From an uncultured bacterium (GTDB taxonomy: Bacteria; Bacillota; Clostridia; Lachnospirales; Lachnospiraceae), in assembly GCA_905214955.1 (NCBI GenBank), contig CAJMON010000020.1:1-43547 (forward strand): DNA of 43,547 nt. The letters are read 5' to 3'. A model generated the notes under the pieces. The model was not told where the DNA came from and did not search any database. It saw only the letters and a program-made list of their open reading frames with translations. This document shows, piece by piece, positions 33,137-40,780 of the stretch. The position numbers and the translations under genes are program-made. The first letter of the stretch is position 1, and every line of letters begins with the position of its first letter.

Positions 33137-33573
33137 TGGAAGGAGTCATACAGGTGGCAGGTGCGTTTCTAGCAATCTATGCGTTTTCTGTTGCCAATGA
33201 TGCACCAAAAAAATATTTGGTTTACTGCGGACTGACAGGTGCTTTTGGATGGGCCGTGTATCTGATTGCCCTTCCGGGATGCGGGGTGGTTTTTGCCAAC
33301 TTTTTGGGGGCAGGAGCCATTGCCCTGGCATCCCATATTTTAGCCAGAGTGTTTAAAATTCCAGTGACTGTATTTCTGATTGCCGGGATTCTTACCATTG
33401 TGCCGGGAGCCGACCTTTACCGGTCGGTTTATCATTTCTGCATGGGGGACCAGAGCCTGACAGAGGTCTATCTGGAGCGGACGATTCAGATCGCAGGGAT
33501 GATCGCATTGGCGATTTTTATTGTGGATTCTCTGTTTTCCGCCTTCTGGAACCGTTGGAAGGACAAGAAATGA
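33136..33573 (+). CDS. Threonine/serine exporter, C-terminal half (ThrE_2)
   Basis: The 145-residue protein has four to five membrane helices and matches the C-terminal half of ThrE (DUF3815/ThrE_2), including the VPGADLYRSVYHF motif. It is the partner of the preceding gene. AGGAGGGCTG lies inside the end of that gene. A terminator follows at 33684, after an AT-rich stretch with no gene. Confidence 0.9.
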   Translation: MEGVIQVAGAFLAIYAFSVANDAPKKYLVYCGLTGAFGWAVYLIALPGCGVVFANFLGAGAIALASHILARVFKIPVTVFLIAGILTIVPGADLYRSVYHFCMGDQSLTEVYLERTIQIAGMIALAIFIVDSLFSAFWNRWKDKK

Positions 33574-33683
33574 AAAAAAAGATTGCAATTTTTTCCAAAT
33601 TATATTATAATTCAGTTTGTAAAAAGAATTTACCCTTCAAAAATTTTTTTTACGACCCCTTATTAATTATTTATACTCCCCTC

Positions 33684-33720
33684 GAAAGACCCGGTAGCTC
33701 CCCTACCGGGTCTTTCATTT
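33684..33720 (+). terminator. Terminator of the ThrE pair
   Basis: GAAAGACCCGGTAG (33684-33697) pairs with CTACCGGGTCTTTC (33702-33715), a 14-bp stem followed by ATTTT. Confidence 0.9.
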
Positions 33721-33736
33721 TACGCGTAAAAGCTGT

Positions 33737-33766
33737 TTGACAATCCTCCGGTTTATCCGGTATAAT
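33737..33766 (+). promoter_or_regulatory. Promoter of the ygbA-type/ABC exporter operon
   Basis: TTGACA (33737-33742), an 18-bp spacer and TATAAT (33761-33766), both consensus. The spacer holds CCGG-N5-CCGG (33748-33760). Just downstream is AAGATGCAATT (33771-33781), followed by TTAG-N6-CTAA (33780-33793). Such a strong core promoter with dyads at the start site suggests repression. An ATG at 33774 would sit at the transcription start and is not used. Confidence 0.85.
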
Positions 33767-33812
33767 ATTCAAGATGCAATTAGCGAAAACTAACCGTGCG
33801 GGAGGTGAAAAC

Positions 33813-34208
33813 ATGGAAGAAATAGGCGAAAAAGGGGCGAGCCTGGAGGCTGCAGGGAAAGCCGATTCGAAAAAAGTCGAAAAGAAACGGCAGAGAGAAC
33901 AGTATGTGGTGGAAGAGATGATCCGGCTTTACTGCAGAAAAAACCATAGCGGGAGCAAAGCCCAGCTGTGTCCGGTCTGTCAGAAGCTGGCAGATTATGC
34001 AAAGCTGCGAAGCCAGAAATGTCCGTTTATGGAGAACAAAACCTTCTGCGCAAATTGTAAAGTACACTGTTACAAGCCGGAAATGCGGGAGAAAATCCGG
34101 CAGGTGATGCGCTTTTCGGGACCCAGGATGCTTCTGTATCATCCAGTTCTGGCAGTGTGGCATTTGATCTGCAGCAAACGAGAAAAAAGAAGGGAATCAA
34201 AAAAATAA
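33813..34208 (+). CDS. YgbA family (nitrous oxide-stimulated promoter) protein
   Basis: The 131-residue basic protein matches the YgbA family in its cysteine pattern: MIRLYCRKNH, then LCPVCQKLADYAKLR, KCPFMENKTFCANCKVHCY and the ending RMLLYHPVLAVWHL. The Cys clusters suggest a metal or iron-sulfur site. In E. coli ygbA is induced by nitric oxide. GGGAGGTG precedes the ATG at 33813. Its stop overlaps the ABC exporter start by one base (TAATG), so the two are translated together, which suggests a stress role for the exporter. Confidence 0.88.
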   Translation: MEEIGEKGASLEAAGKADSKKVEKKRQREQYVVEEMIRLYCRKNHSGSKAQLCPVCQKLADYAKLRSQKCPFMENKTFCANCKVHCYKPEMREKIRQVMRFSGPRMLLYHPVLAVWHLICSKREKRRESKK

Positions 34209-35950
34209 TGATCAAAGCACGTCTGGTGGGACTTCTGTCCCATGCAAAAAAATACATTGTCTACACAGTTCTGTGGCAGTGGGCGGCGCTTTTGTCCCAG
34301 ATTGTGGCAGTGTTTTCCATTGCCAGACTTCTGGAGAAGACCTCACAGGGCACCCTGACCTCCCAGGAGGCAGGGAAAACCGCCGTTATTCTTTTGGCAG
34401 TGGTGCTGGTGCGCTTTTTCTGTGAGCGGATGCAGACCCGGTCATCCTATCTGGCTTGTGTGGATGTCAAAAGAATCCTGAGGGAAAAGATTTACGAAAA
34501 AATGTTAAGACTGGGGGCGTCTTACCGGGAGCAGGTATCCTCCTCTGAAGTGGTGCAGGTGTCCACAGAAGGCGTGGAGCAGCTGGAAACGTATTTTGGA
34601 AAATACCTTCCTCAGCTGTTTTACAGCCTATTGGCTCCGATAACGCTGTTTCTGGTGCTGTCAAGGGTCTGTTTAAAGGCCAGCGTCACGCTGCTGGTGT
34701 GCGTGCCCTTGATTCCCATTTCCATTGTGGTAGTGCAGAAGATTGCAAAGCGGCTTTTGAACAAATACTGGAGCATTTATACAGGCCTTGGAGATTCCTT
34801 TCTGGAAAATCTTCAGGGGCTGACCACCTTAAAAATCTATCAGGCAGACCAGTTAAAAGCCGATGAGATGGATGCGGAGTCTCAGAGATTCCGGGAAATC
34901 ACTATGAAAGTGTTGACCATGCAGCTGAATTCCACCAGTGTTATGGACATTGTGGCATATGGAGGAGCGGCCGTTGGCATGGCAGTGGCAGTCCTGGAAT
35001 TTTTAAAAGGAAGCCTTTCCTTATCGGGAATGCTGTGCATCGTACTGCTGGCCAGTGAATTTTTCCTGCCTCTGCGTCTGTTAGGCTCTTTTTTCCACAT
35101 TGCCATGAATGGCATGGCAGCCAGCGACAAGATTTTTAAGATCCTGGATCTGCCGGAGGCACCCCTTGGAGGGGAAAACCTGCCGGAGGGCTCTTTGGAT
35201 ATTCAGCTTAGAAACGTTCATTTTTTCTATGAAAAAGACCGGGAGATTTTAAAAGGCATTGACATTCAGATTCCGTCCGGCACCTTTGTGGCCCTGGTAG
35301 GAGAATCCGGATGCGGAAAGAGTACTATCGCAGGCCTCCTGTCCGGAAAAAACAAGGGTTTTTCAGGCACTATCCAGATTGGCGGAAAAGACCTTCCCCA
35401 AATCGGGGAAGCGGATTTGATGAACCATGTGGTGCTGGTGCGGCACAATAGCTATCTGTTTAAGGGAACCGTGGAAGAAAACTTACGGATGGCAAATCCG
35501 GACGCTTCAGTGGAAGAGATGGAGGCTGTCCTTGAAAAAGTCAATCTGCTGGGATTTTTAAATACCCAGGAGGGACTTTCTACAAAGCTTGCAGAGCGGG
35601 CAGCAAACCTTTCCGGAGGGCAGTGTCAGCGGCTGGCAATAGCCAGAGCCCTGTTAAAGGATGCGCCGGTGTACATTTTTGATGAAGCTGCCAGCAACAT
35701 TGATGTGGAGAGTGAAGAGCGGATCATGGAGGTAATCCATGAACTTTCCAGAACCAAAACGGTGCTTCTAATTTCCCACAGACTGGCAAATGTGGTGCAG
35801 TCAGACTGTATTTATTTCCTGAAAGACGGAGAAATTCAGGAGAAAGGCACCCATCAGGAACTGATGAAAGAAAAAGGTTCCTACAGGAAACTGTATGAAA
35901 GCCAAATGGCACTGGAAAATTATGGAAAGGATGGCGGCGCTCATGAATAA
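34208..35950 (+). CDS. CydD-like ABC exporter subunit
   Basis: The 580-residue protein is a half-exporter: six membrane helices (about 1-320) fused to an ATPase. The membrane part carries the CydD-like EQLETYFGKYLPQLFYSLLAP stretch. ATPase motifs are Walker A GESGCGKST, signature LSGGQCQRLAIARAL, Walker B IFDEAASNID and switch His in LISHRL. In E. coli CydDC moves reduced thiols and supports cytochrome bd assembly; no cyd genes are seen here, so the substrate is open. The start at 34208 overlaps the ygbA-type gene. Its end overlaps the partner gene by eight bases. Confidence 0.88.
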   Translation: MIKARLVGLLSHAKKYIVYTVLWQWAALLSQIVAVFSIARLLEKTSQGTLTSQEAGKTAVILLAVVLVRFFCERMQTRSSYLACVDVKRILREKIYEKMLRLGASYREQVSSSEVVQVSTEGVEQLETYFGKYLPQLFYSLLAPITLFLVLSRVCLKASVTLLVCVPLIPISIVVVQKIAKRLLNKYWSIYTGLGDSFLENLQGLTTLKIYQADQLKADEMDAESQRFREITMKVLTMQLNSTSVMDIVAYGGAAVGMAVAVLEFLKGSLSLSGMLCIVLLASEFFLPLRLLGSFFHIAMNGMAASDKIFKILDLPEAPLGGENLPEGSLDIQLRNVHFFYEKDREILKGIDIQIPSGTFVALVGESGCGKSTIAGLLSGKNKGFSGTIQIGGKDLPQIGEADLMNHVVLVRHNSYLFKGTVEENLRMANPDASVEEMEAVLEKVNLLGFLNTQEGLSTKLAERAANLSGGQCQRLAIARALLKDAPVYIFDEAASNIDVESEERIMEVIHELSRTKTVLLISHRLANVVQSDCIYFLKDGEIQEKGTHQELMKEKGSYRKLYESQMALENYGKDGGAHE

Positions 35951-37622
35951 AGAAACGAAAAAGCGCAGAAGCGCACTGGCGATTATGGGCCAGCTCATCG
36001 GCCTGGTTAAACCTTTGATGGGCATTATGGCGGCAGCCATTCTCTTTGGAACCATCGGCTATCTGTGTGCGATTTTTCTGACCATCCTCGCAGTTCAGAC
36101 AGCGGGAAATGCCTTGCCTTTTGGCATGTCCGTACGGACGGCTGTGACCTTTCTGATTGTCATGGCAGTGATGCGTGGCATTCTTCATTACGCAGAGCAG
36201 TACTGCAACCATTTTATTGCTTTTAAACTGCTGGCGATTATCCGCCATAAAGTGTTTGCGGCACTTCGGAAGCTCTGCCCTGCAAAACTGGAGGGAAAAG
36301 ACAAAGGAAACCTGATTTCCATTCTGACAACAGATATTGAACTTCTGGAAGTTTTTTATGCTCACACGATTTCCCCAATTGCTATTGCAGTGCTGACAAG
36401 TGCCATTATGGTGGGCTTTATCGGCCATTATCATGTGGCTGCAGGAGTCTGGGCCTGCGCGGCCTATCTTGTGACAGGGGTGTTGATCCCCCTCTGGAAT
36501 GGAAGAAAAGGCGGTGAGAAGGGTATGGAGTTCCGGACAGCCTTTGGAGAATTAAACAGCTTTGTGCTGGATTCCCTGCGTGGTTTGGACGAGACCATTC
36601 AGTACGGCCAGGGAGAAGCGCGGAAAAAACAGATGACCACGCGCTCCGGAGAGCTTGCCGGAATGCAGGAGACGTTAAGCCATCTAGAAGGAAATCAGAG
36701 ATCTGCCACCAATCTGGTGATGCTTCTTGCATCCTTTGGAATGCTGGGACTGACCATTTCCCTGTATCAGAGAGAAAGCATGGACTTTGGCGGTGTGCTG
36801 GCCTGCACGGCAGCCATGATGGGTTCCTTTGGCTCTACAGCGGCACTATCCAGTCTTTCCAACAATTTAAACCAGACACTGGCAAGTGGAGAGCGTGTCC
36901 TGTCTCTCTTAGAGGAAACACCCATGGTAGAGGAAATCGGAGGAGAAGGAACCAAAAATCCGGCTCCATTTACCGGAGCAGCGGCAGAAAACGTGACCTT
37001 TTCTTATGGAGAGGAAACGATCTTAAATGACTATTCCATTAATCTGGAACCTGGAAAAATCACTGGCATCCATGGCCCCAGCGGCTGCGGAAAATCCACC
37101 CTGCTAAAGCTGCTCATGCGTTTCTGGGATGTCCAGAAAGGAGAAATCCAGGTGGACGGCAGAGCGGTAATGACCATTCCTACCAGAAAGCTGCGGGATA
37201 TGGAAAGTTATGTTACCCAGGAAACCCAACTGTTTCATGATTCCATTGCCAACAACATTGCAGTGGCAAAACCGGGGGCATCCAGGAAAGAGATTATGGA
37301 AGCAGCAAAGAAGGCATCCCTTCATGAATTTATCATGACCCTGCCCAAGGGCTATGACACAGAAGTGGGAGAGCTGGGAGATACCTTATCCGGAGGCGAA
37401 AAACAGCGTATTGGCATTGCAAGAGCGTTCCTGCATGACACCGGAAGCCTGGTTCTCATGGATGAGCCTACCAGCAATCTGGATTCTCTGAATGAGGGTA
37501 TAATCTTAAAATCGCTGAAAGAATCGGCAAAAACCAAGACAGTGGTACTGGTGTCCCACAGAACTTCTACCATGCAGGTGGCAGATGTGGTGTATGAAAT
37601 GGAAAATGGAAGAATTTCATAA
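35943..37622 (+). CDS. CydC-like ABC exporter subunit
   Basis: The 559-residue half-exporter pairs with the preceding one. The CydC-like motif RGILHYAEQYCNHFIAFKLLA lies in the membrane domain near residue 80. ATPase motifs are Walker A GPSGCGKST, signature LSGGEKQRIGIARAF, Walker B LVLMDEPTSNLD and switch His in LVSHRTS, so both nucleotide sites look competent. The ATG at 35943 overlaps the upstream stop by eight bases; an in-frame ATG at 35895 deeper in the upstream gene has no better site. Confidence 0.87.
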   Translation: MNKETKKRRSALAIMGQLIGLVKPLMGIMAAAILFGTIGYLCAIFLTILAVQTAGNALPFGMSVRTAVTFLIVMAVMRGILHYAEQYCNHFIAFKLLAIIRHKVFAALRKLCPAKLEGKDKGNLISILTTDIELLEVFYAHTISPIAIAVLTSAIMVGFIGHYHVAAGVWACAAYLVTGVLIPLWNGRKGGEKGMEFRTAFGELNSFVLDSLRGLDETIQYGQGEARKKQMTTRSGELAGMQETLSHLEGNQRSATNLVMLLASFGMLGLTISLYQRESMDFGGVLACTAAMMGSFGSTAALSSLSNNLNQTLASGERVLSLLEETPMVEEIGGEGTKNPAPFTGAAAENVTFSYGEETILNDYSINLEPGKITGIHGPSGCGKSTLLKLLMRFWDVQKGEIQVDGRAVMTIPTRKLRDMESYVTQETQLFHDSIANNIAVAKPGASRKEIMEAAKKASLHEFIMTLPKGYDTEVGELGDTLSGGEKQRIGIARAFLHDTGSLVLMDEPTSNLDSLNEGIILKSLKESAKTKTVVLVSHRTSTMQVADVVYEMENGRIS

Positions 37623-37639
37623 GATGATAGGAGAAAACG

Positions 37640-38239
37640 ATGATCAAAAATATTGTATTGGATATGGGAAATGTACTGTTAAACTATGATCCAAATGTGT
37701 GCCTGCAGGCCTATGTGGAGGATGAAAAAGACCGGGACCTGATCCGTAAGGAACTGTTTCAGGGACCAGAATGGGCGCAGGGTGACCTGGGTGTGATCAC
37801 CAATGCAGAAAGGTATGACGGAGTCAGCAGGCGGGTTCCGGAAAGGCTTCATACAGCTCTTAGAAACTGTGTGGATCATTGGATGATGTGCATGAAGCCT
37901 CTGCCTGGAGCAAAGGCTTTCTGCGATGGACTGAAAGAAAAAGGGTATCATCTGTATTTGCTGTCTAATGCGGATTTTACCATTTATGACTATTTTCCAG
38001 ACTTTGTGCCGTTTTCCTATTTTGATGGAAAACTGGTTTCCGCAGACGTGCATATTGTAAAGCCGGATGTGCGGATCTACCAGCTTCTCATGGAAACCTA
38101 CGGTCTGAACCCGGAAGAGTGCCTGTTTGTGGATGACCGTATGGACAATGTAGAAGGTGCGAAAAAAGCCGGAATGCAGGGGGTACAGTTTCTTGGAGAT
38201 TACAAGAAAGTGGAAAACTTTTTAAAAGAAGCGGAATAA
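37640..38239 (+). CDS. HAD-superfamily phosphatase (YihX-like, subfamily IA)
   Basis: The 199-residue protein starts IKNIVLDMGNVLLNYDP, the DxGNV variant of HAD motif I seen in YihX-type sugar phosphatases. Motif II is LLSNAD, motif III Lys is in HIVKPDVRIY, and motif IV is CLFVDDRMDNVEGA. Related enzymes hydrolyse small phosphate esters such as glucose-1-phosphate; the substrate here is not known. TAGGAG precedes the start. It lies 18 bases after the exporter and is probably the last gene of that operon. Confidence 0.88.
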   Translation: MIKNIVLDMGNVLLNYDPNVCLQAYVEDEKDRDLIRKELFQGPEWAQGDLGVITNAERYDGVSRRVPERLHTALRNCVDHWMMCMKPLPGAKAFCDGLKEKGYHLYLLSNADFTIYDYFPDFVPFSYFDGKLVSADVHIVKPDVRIYQLLMETYGLNPEECLFVDDRMDNVEGAKKAGMQGVQFLGDYKKVENFLKEAE

Positions 38240-38283
38240 AAAAGAAGAAAACGGTCCATACTACTGACTGTAGCCAAAAGGTA

Positions 38284-38306
38284 CCTGTCAGAATTTCTCT
38301 GACAGG
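38284..38306 (+). other. Hairpin upstream of the 59-aa gene
   Basis: CCTGTCAGA (38284-38292) pairs with TCTGACAGG (38298-38306), a perfect 9-bp stem with a five-base loop. It is followed by AAGTTTT and then the ribosome binding site. It could end the exporter operon or act as a leader structure. Confidence 0.6.
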
Positions 38307-38328
38307 AAGTTTTCGGGAGGCAGTACAA

Positions 38329-38508
38329 ATGGCAAAGAACAGCAGAAATTCTTCAGAAACCAAAGCAAAGAACCGCGTATCAGACAATATGCAGGATGCA
38401 TATGATACAACGTCCAGGAACAAAATGACAGACAAAGAATCCGAAAGATCCGAAAATACCTGGGAAAAAGATTCGAAAAACTGTACCAAATCTTCCTACA
38501 CCGAGTAA
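38329..38508 (+). CDS. 59-residue hydrophilic Ser/Lys/Asn-rich protein, unknown function
   Basis: A complete short frame begins at ATG 38329 with GGGAGG eight bases upstream and ends with TAA at 38506-38508. The peptide starts MAKNSRNSSETKAKNRV and is rich in Ser, Lys, Asn, Glu and Thr with one Cys and one Trp, and no hydrophobic segment, so it is probably disordered and cytosolic. A hairpin precedes it and a terminator-like hairpin follows, so it may form its own unit. I do not recognise a family; small Asn/Ser/Lys-rich proteins occur in spores of Clostridia, but this is only a resemblance. Confidence 0.7.
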   Translation: MAKNSRNSSETKAKNRVSDNMQDAYDTTSRNKMTDKESERSENTWEKDSKNCTKSSYTE

Positions 38509-38525
38509 GAGAAGAATTCGGGAAT

Positions 38526-38555
38526 GCCGGCGGGAATCACACCTGCCGGCGTTTC
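38526..38555 (+). terminator. Terminator-like hairpin after the 59-aa gene
   Basis: GCCGGCGGG (38526-38534) pairs with CCTGCCGGC (38542-38550) with one G-T pair, followed by GTTTCT. The U-run is short. Confidence 0.65.
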
Positions 38556-38611
38556 TGCGCTCAAAAAACAAAGGGCGTGCATAAGATAATAGTGGGAAGG
38601 AGTGTGTCCGC

Positions 38612-38920
38612 ATGAATTTTGAAATGATACCTGCCAAAGAGCTGGATAGGTATACTGACAGGCAGGATACCTTCCTGATTGATGTACGCCCGCCGGAAGA
38701 ATATCAGCAGAGCCACATCCGTGGCGCTGTCAACATTCCTTATCAATATCTGTCGGACTGCTGCCGTTTTCCAAGAGAAAAGACGTTGATTCTCTACTGC
38801 GACAGAGGTGCCACCAGCATGGCCGCCGCCAGGGAACTGGCAAAAAAAGGCTGTAAGGTGAAAACGGTTATTGGCGGCATCCGATCCTACCGTGGAAAAA
38901 AACTGGAAATTTTCCATTAA
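38612..38920 (+). CDS. Single-domain rhodanese-like protein
   Basis: The 102-residue protein is a single rhodanese domain. LIDVRPPEEYQQSHIRGAVNIP is the typical N-terminal half, and the active-site loop CDRGATS places the catalytic Cys at residue 63. Such proteins carry sulfane sulfur. AAGGAG precedes the start by 13 bases, a slightly long spacing. It is a separate unit from the genes that follow. Confidence 0.92.
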   Translation: MNFEMIPAKELDRYTDRQDTFLIDVRPPEEYQQSHIRGAVNIPYQYLSDCCRFPREKTLILYCDRGATSMAAARELAKKGCKVKTVIGGIRSYRGKKLEIFH

Positions 38921-38940
38921 AGAATTAGACTTCAGGCAGC

Positions 38941-38963
38941 GGCAGACAGCGCAGGCTGTCTGC
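38941..38963 (+). other. Strong hairpin after the rhodanese gene
   Basis: GGCAGACAGC-GCAG-GCTGTCTGCC is a perfect 10-bp stem without a T-run. A second hairpin follows, TTGTCAAC/GTTGACAG (38967-38988), overlapping the next -35. It may be a weak terminator or an operator. Confidence 0.55.
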
Positions 38964-38980
38964 CATTGTCAACAAAAACG

Positions 38981-39010
38981 TTGACAGAGCAAAGCGCCTG
39001 GCATTAATAT
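38981..39010 (+). promoter_or_regulatory. Promoter of the yfcE-protease-rdgB group
   Basis: TTGACA (38981-38986), an 18-bp spacer and TAATAT (39005-39010). The -35 lies in the right arm of a hairpin with TTGTCAAC, so occupancy by a regulator is possible. Confidence 0.65.
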
Positions 39011-39050
39011 GATAGGAGAGAACTTTAAGAGAAAACAATGGAGGAATACG

Positions 39051-39617
39051 ATGAAAATTTTTGTCGCATCAGATATTCATGGATCAGCATTTTACTGCAG
39101 AAAAATGCTGGAAGCATACAAAGAAAGCAAGGCAGACAGACTGCTGCTTTTAGGAGATATTCTTTACCATGGACCCAGAAATGACCTTCCAAAAGAGTAT
39201 GCACCCAAGGAAGTCATTGCCATGTTAAACCCGTTAAAGCAGGAGATTTATGCAGTGCGGGGGAACTGCGAGGCAGAGGTAGACCAGATGGTGCTGGAGT
39301 TTCCGGTGATGGCAGATTACTGCATTCTGGCTCTTGGCAGCCATGCCATCTACGCAACCCATGGACATGTTTATAATGAAAACCACCTTCCGCCCATGAA
39401 AGAAGGGGACATCCTTCTGCACGGACATACCCATGTATTGAAAGCAGAACAGAGGGAAGGATACATCTTACTGAATCCCGGCAGCGTTTCCATTCCCAAA
39501 GAGGGAAATCCGCCTACCTACGGAATTCTGGACAACGGATCTTTTATTGTGTGGGATTTTGAAGGAAATAAAATAAAGGAGATACGCTTGGAAGAGACAG
39601 CGGCAGAAAAAGCATGA
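39051..39617 (+). CDS. yfcE: YfcE-type phosphodiesterase
   Basis: The 188-residue calcineurin-like phosphoesterase has the metal-binding motifs in order: SDIHGS, LLLGDILYHGP, VRGNCEAE (GNCE form), ATHGHVYN, and LLHGHTHVL, ending LNPGSVSIPKEG. YfcE hydrolyses artificial phosphodiesters; its natural substrate is uncertain. The start at 39051 follows GGAGGA; an upstream in-frame ATG at 39009 lies on the promoter -10. Its stop overlaps the methyltransferase start by four bases. Confidence 0.93.
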   Translation: MKIFVASDIHGSAFYCRKMLEAYKESKADRLLLLGDILYHGPRNDLPKEYAPKEVIAMLNPLKQEIYAVRGNCEAEVDQMVLEFPVMADYCILALGSHAIYATHGHVYNENHLPPMKEGDILLHGHTHVLKAEQREGYILLNPGSVSIPKEGNPPTYGILDNGSFIVWDFEGNKIKEIRLEETAAEKA

Positions 39618-40780
39618 GAAAATTGGAATTGATTGCACCCTGCCATTTTGGCATGGAAGCAGTGTTAAAACGGGAAATTCAGGATCTGGGCTATGAGATC
39701 AGCCGGGTGGAAGACGGCCGTGTCACTTTTATAGGAGATGAGGAAGCAGTGGCCTATGCCAACATTTTCCTTCGCACCACAGAGCGGATTCTGATCCAGA
39801 TTGGCAGAGTCCACGCAGTGACCTTTGATGAGCTGTTTGAGAAAACCAGAGACCTTCCATGGGAAGAGTATATTCCAGCAGATGGAAAGTTCTGGGTGGC
39901 AAAGGCCAATTCCGTAAAAAGCAAGCTGTTCAGCCCTTCAGACATTCAGTCCATTATGAAAAAAGCCATTGTGGAACGTTTAAAAGGGGTGTACCATCAG
40001 GAATGGTTTCCGGAAACCGGAGCCTCCTTTCCTCTGCGGGTGGCATTTATGAAAGATGAGGCCGTGATCGGGCTGGATACCTCCGGAGTTTCACTGCATA
40101 AACGGGGATATCGGCAATTAACCGCCAAAGCCCCCATTACCGAAACCCTGGCGGCGGCTCTGATCCTCCTGACACCCTGGAAAAAAGACCGGATTCTGGT
40201 GGATCCTTTCTGCGGAAGCGGCACCTTCCCCATTGAAGCGGCCATGATTGCAGCGGGCATTGCGCCGGGCATGAACCGTTCCTTCCTGGCAGAAGACTGG
40301 AAGGATCTGATTCCAAGAAAATACTGGTATTATGCCATGGATGAAGCAAGAGAGCGGGTAAATACCAATATTGAGACGGATATCCAGGGCTACGACCTGG
40401 ACGGAGAGATCGTAAAGGCAGCCAGAGAAAATGCAAAACTGGCAGGTGTGGAGCAGCTGATCCACTTTCAGCAGCGTCCGGTGAGTCAGTTAAACCATCC
40501 CAAAAAATACGGTTTTGTCATCACCAATCCCCCGTATGGAGAGCGTCTGGAAGACAAGGCAGCCATGCCGGCATTGTATAAGGAGATTGGAGAAGCTTTT
40601 TCCAGACTGGATTCCTGGTCCGAGTATGTGATTACCGGCTATGAAGATGCAGAACGTTGCATTGGAAAGAAAGCGGCAAAGAACCGGAAGATTTATAATG
40701 GTATGATGAAAACCTACTTCTACATGTTCCCAGGACCCAAACCGCCCCGCAGGCAGGAGTCAAAGGAGGAGACGTTATAA
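39614..40780 (+). CDS. THUMP-domain 23S rRNA methyltransferase (RlmL/YpsC-like)
   Basis: The 388-residue protein has an N-terminal THUMP RNA-binding domain (about 45-155) and a SAM-dependent methyltransferase domain with VDPFCGSGTFPIEAAMIA (SAM binding) and ITNPPYGERL, the N6/N2 amine methylation motif. Family members modify 23S rRNA guanine. The ATGA overlap with yfcE shows coupling. Its TAA stop overlaps the ATA codon proposed as start of the next gene. Confidence 0.94.
   Translation: MRKLELIAPCHFGMEAVLKREIQDLGYEISRVEDGRVTFIGDEEAVAYANIFLRTTERILIQIGRVHAVTFDELFEKTRDLPWEEYIPADGKFWVAKANSVKSKLFSPSDIQSIMKKAIVERLKGVYHQEWFPETGASFPLRVAFMKDEAVIGLDTSGVSLHKRGYRQLTAKAPITETLAAALILLTPWKKDRILVDPFCGSGTFPIEAAMIAAGIAPGMNRSFLAEDWKDLIPRKYWYYAMDEARERVNTNIETDIQGYDLDGEIVKAARENAKLAGVEQLIHFQQRPVSQLNHPKKYGFVITNPPYGERLEDKAAMPALYKEIGEAFSRLDSWSEYVITGYEDAERCIGKKAAKNRKIYNGMMKTYFYMFPGPKPPRRQESKEETL

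Noticed and set aside
33574..33683. AT-rich stretch considered as an origin or integration site
   Set aside because: No DnaA boxes, direct repeats or integrase are present; it is ordinary intergenic DNA before a terminator.
34206..34210. Frameshift or fusion between the ygbA-type gene and the ABC exporter
   Set aside because: TAATG is a normal stop/start overlap; both proteins are complete by family length.
37640..37690. HAD phosphatase considered inactive because motif I lacks the second Asp
   Set aside because: The DxGNV variant is normal for YihX-type enzymes, and motifs II to IV are intact.
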